The notes under the pieces: generated by a model | Seen by the model: the letters and a program-made list of their open reading frames with translations, nothing else | Told to the model about the DNA's origin: nothing | The model's database searches: none | Program-made: the position numbers and the translations under genes | Assembly: GCA_029718625.1 (NCBI GenBank) | Contig: CM056376.1 | Location: forward strand, 27,298,607-27,362,606 | Length of the DNA: 64,000 nucleotides | Source of the DNA: Synaphobranchus kaupii | Lineage: Eukaryota > Chordata > Actinopteri > Anguilliformes > Synaphobranchidae | Direction: 5' to 3' | Shown here: positions 62,886 through 64,000 of the stretch, piece after piece | Numbering within the stretch: position 1 is the stretch's first letter | How the letters are laid out: every line of letters begins with the position of its first letter

Positions 62886-63283
62886 CCCCATTTTATTACA
62901 CTGGACCCCATTTTATTACACTAGAGCCCATTTTATTACACTGGAGCCCATTTTATTACACTGGAGCCCATTTTATTACACTGGAGCCCATTTTATTACA
63001 CTAGAGCCCATTTTATTACACTGGAGCCCATTTTATTACACTGGACCCCATTTTATTACACTGGAGCCCATTTTATTACACTGGAGCCCATTTTATTACA
63101 CTGGAGCCCATTTTATTAGACTGAACCCCCATTTTATTACACTGGAGCCCATTTTATTACACTGGACCCCCATTTTATTACACTGGACTCCATTTTATTA
63201 CACTGGACCCAATTTTAATACACTGGAGCCCATTTTATTACACTGAATTTTATTACACTGAACCCCATTTTACTACACTGAAG
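62886..63283. repeat. 20-bp minisatellite, about 19 copies
   Basis: Unit CCCATTTTATTACACTGGAG, with some 1-bp indels. Each unit holds TTTATT, i.e. AATAAA on the minus strand. The 137-codon Tyr/Ile-rich frame is a repeat artefact. Confidence 0.96.
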
Positions 63284-63289
63284 TGCATA

Positions 63290-64000
63290 TTATTATCATT
63301 TATCGCCATTTATTTGGCTGTTACTGTTATCACTGCTTGAAGACATTTCATTGTGAATGACTTTACTAGTGAATTTACTGTGCACTACTTGGAATGCTTT
63401 TTGTTCAGTTTTTAATCATGTCTATTTTAATATCTTGTTTGTGCTCTACCAATAAAGTATTATTATATTCTATTCTAATGAGCTGCATTGACAAGCAGTG
63501 AAATCTACCATCTGGTTGATGTAGGCCTACCTTTCTGTGAGATTAATCTTAATACTGTTTTTTTGTAAATACTGGCTGTGTGATGTTTTTATCCTGTCAC
63601 GACATGTTCCTGGCTGAATTACATGGAGTGTAGTAACTTCAGTAAGCTTTGTGGTTATGTTAAACGGCTTCCATATTGTATATTTTATTGAGTTTGTCCA
63701 CGGGAATGTACGGGATTAACAGGACAGCGTAATAGGATGCCAATATCCTCCCCCAGTCATATCGCTGCAGGGAGATTTTCTATTGCTTTGTTCAGTAAAA
63801 TTGTTATTATCGATGGGCTGGCATCCCTGCCGCTATACACACATATCGCCACAAGCTCCACCACAGGTCTATATTTTTTTATTCAGTTTGGTAGTTCTCA
63901 TCATTTAAATGTATGATTTAATGTATTATTGTGCTTAAAAAATGCCTGTAGACATTTTACACAAACCATCTTTAGGGACAAAATTACTGAACTCCCTACC
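63290..64000. other. Nothing recognised
   Basis: AT-rich sequence to the window end; AATAAAG near 63450 is an isolated polyadenylation-like word. Confidence 0.4.

Noticed and set aside
62833..63246. 137-codon Tyr/Ile-rich frame
   Set aside because: Made by the 20-bp array.

Overview
The window is a piece of a teleost fish nuclear genome. Evidence is a vertebrate gene split by large introns with GT/GC-AG splice sites, several Tc1/mariner elements with teleost-type terminal repeats, hAT-type MITEs, and very dense micro- and minisatellites. No prokaryotic, viral or organellar genes were seen. I cannot name the species.

The only protein-coding host gene I can rebuild is TANGO2 (NRDE/Ntn-hydrolase-like family), on the minus strand from about 34.98 kb down to 6.57 kb. 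Eight coding exons join in perfect phase into a 273-residue protein that starts MCIIFFKFDPRP, carries the NRDE motif and ends at a TGA. The human protein has 276 residues. One intron uses a GC donor. Coding exon 3 is squeezed between two tandem arrays, and the start-codon exon follows a pyrimidine-rich tract of about 260 nt on the sense strand. About 38.6-40.7 kb is a CCAAT-rich, probably divergent promoter. Minus-strand donors there could belong to the TANGO2 first exon, and two well-formed plus-strand exons (ending at 40378, and 40549-40683) lead away from it. In human the divergent neighbour of TANGO2 is ARVCF, so the plus-strand gene may be arvcf, but no ARVCF coding exon was recognised to 64 kb.

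Mobile DNA: (1) a full-length Tc1 element (917-2555) with an intact 339-aa DD34E transposase, inserted at a TA inside a hAT-type MITE (809-2669), with other MITE copies at 56.7 and 61.65 kb; (2) a truncated, frameshifted relative at 47622-48484; (3) four non-autonomous elements (6782-about 7760, 11001-12530, 31155-32345, 43374-44343) that carry three unrelated Tc1-type IR/DR ends but the same palindromic internal core. This shared core is the most unusual thing in the window. Two of these elements form large hairpins inside TANGO2 introns.

Tandem arrays: units of about 53, 47-49, 21, 43, 33, 37, 26, 13, 58, 32 and 20 bp, long (CA/GT)n, purine/pyrimidine tracts, and many G or C runs of 10-23. 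These generate most of the long open frames, which are not genes. From 1 to 6 kb and from 41 to 64 kb I recognise no coding exon other than transposon remains.
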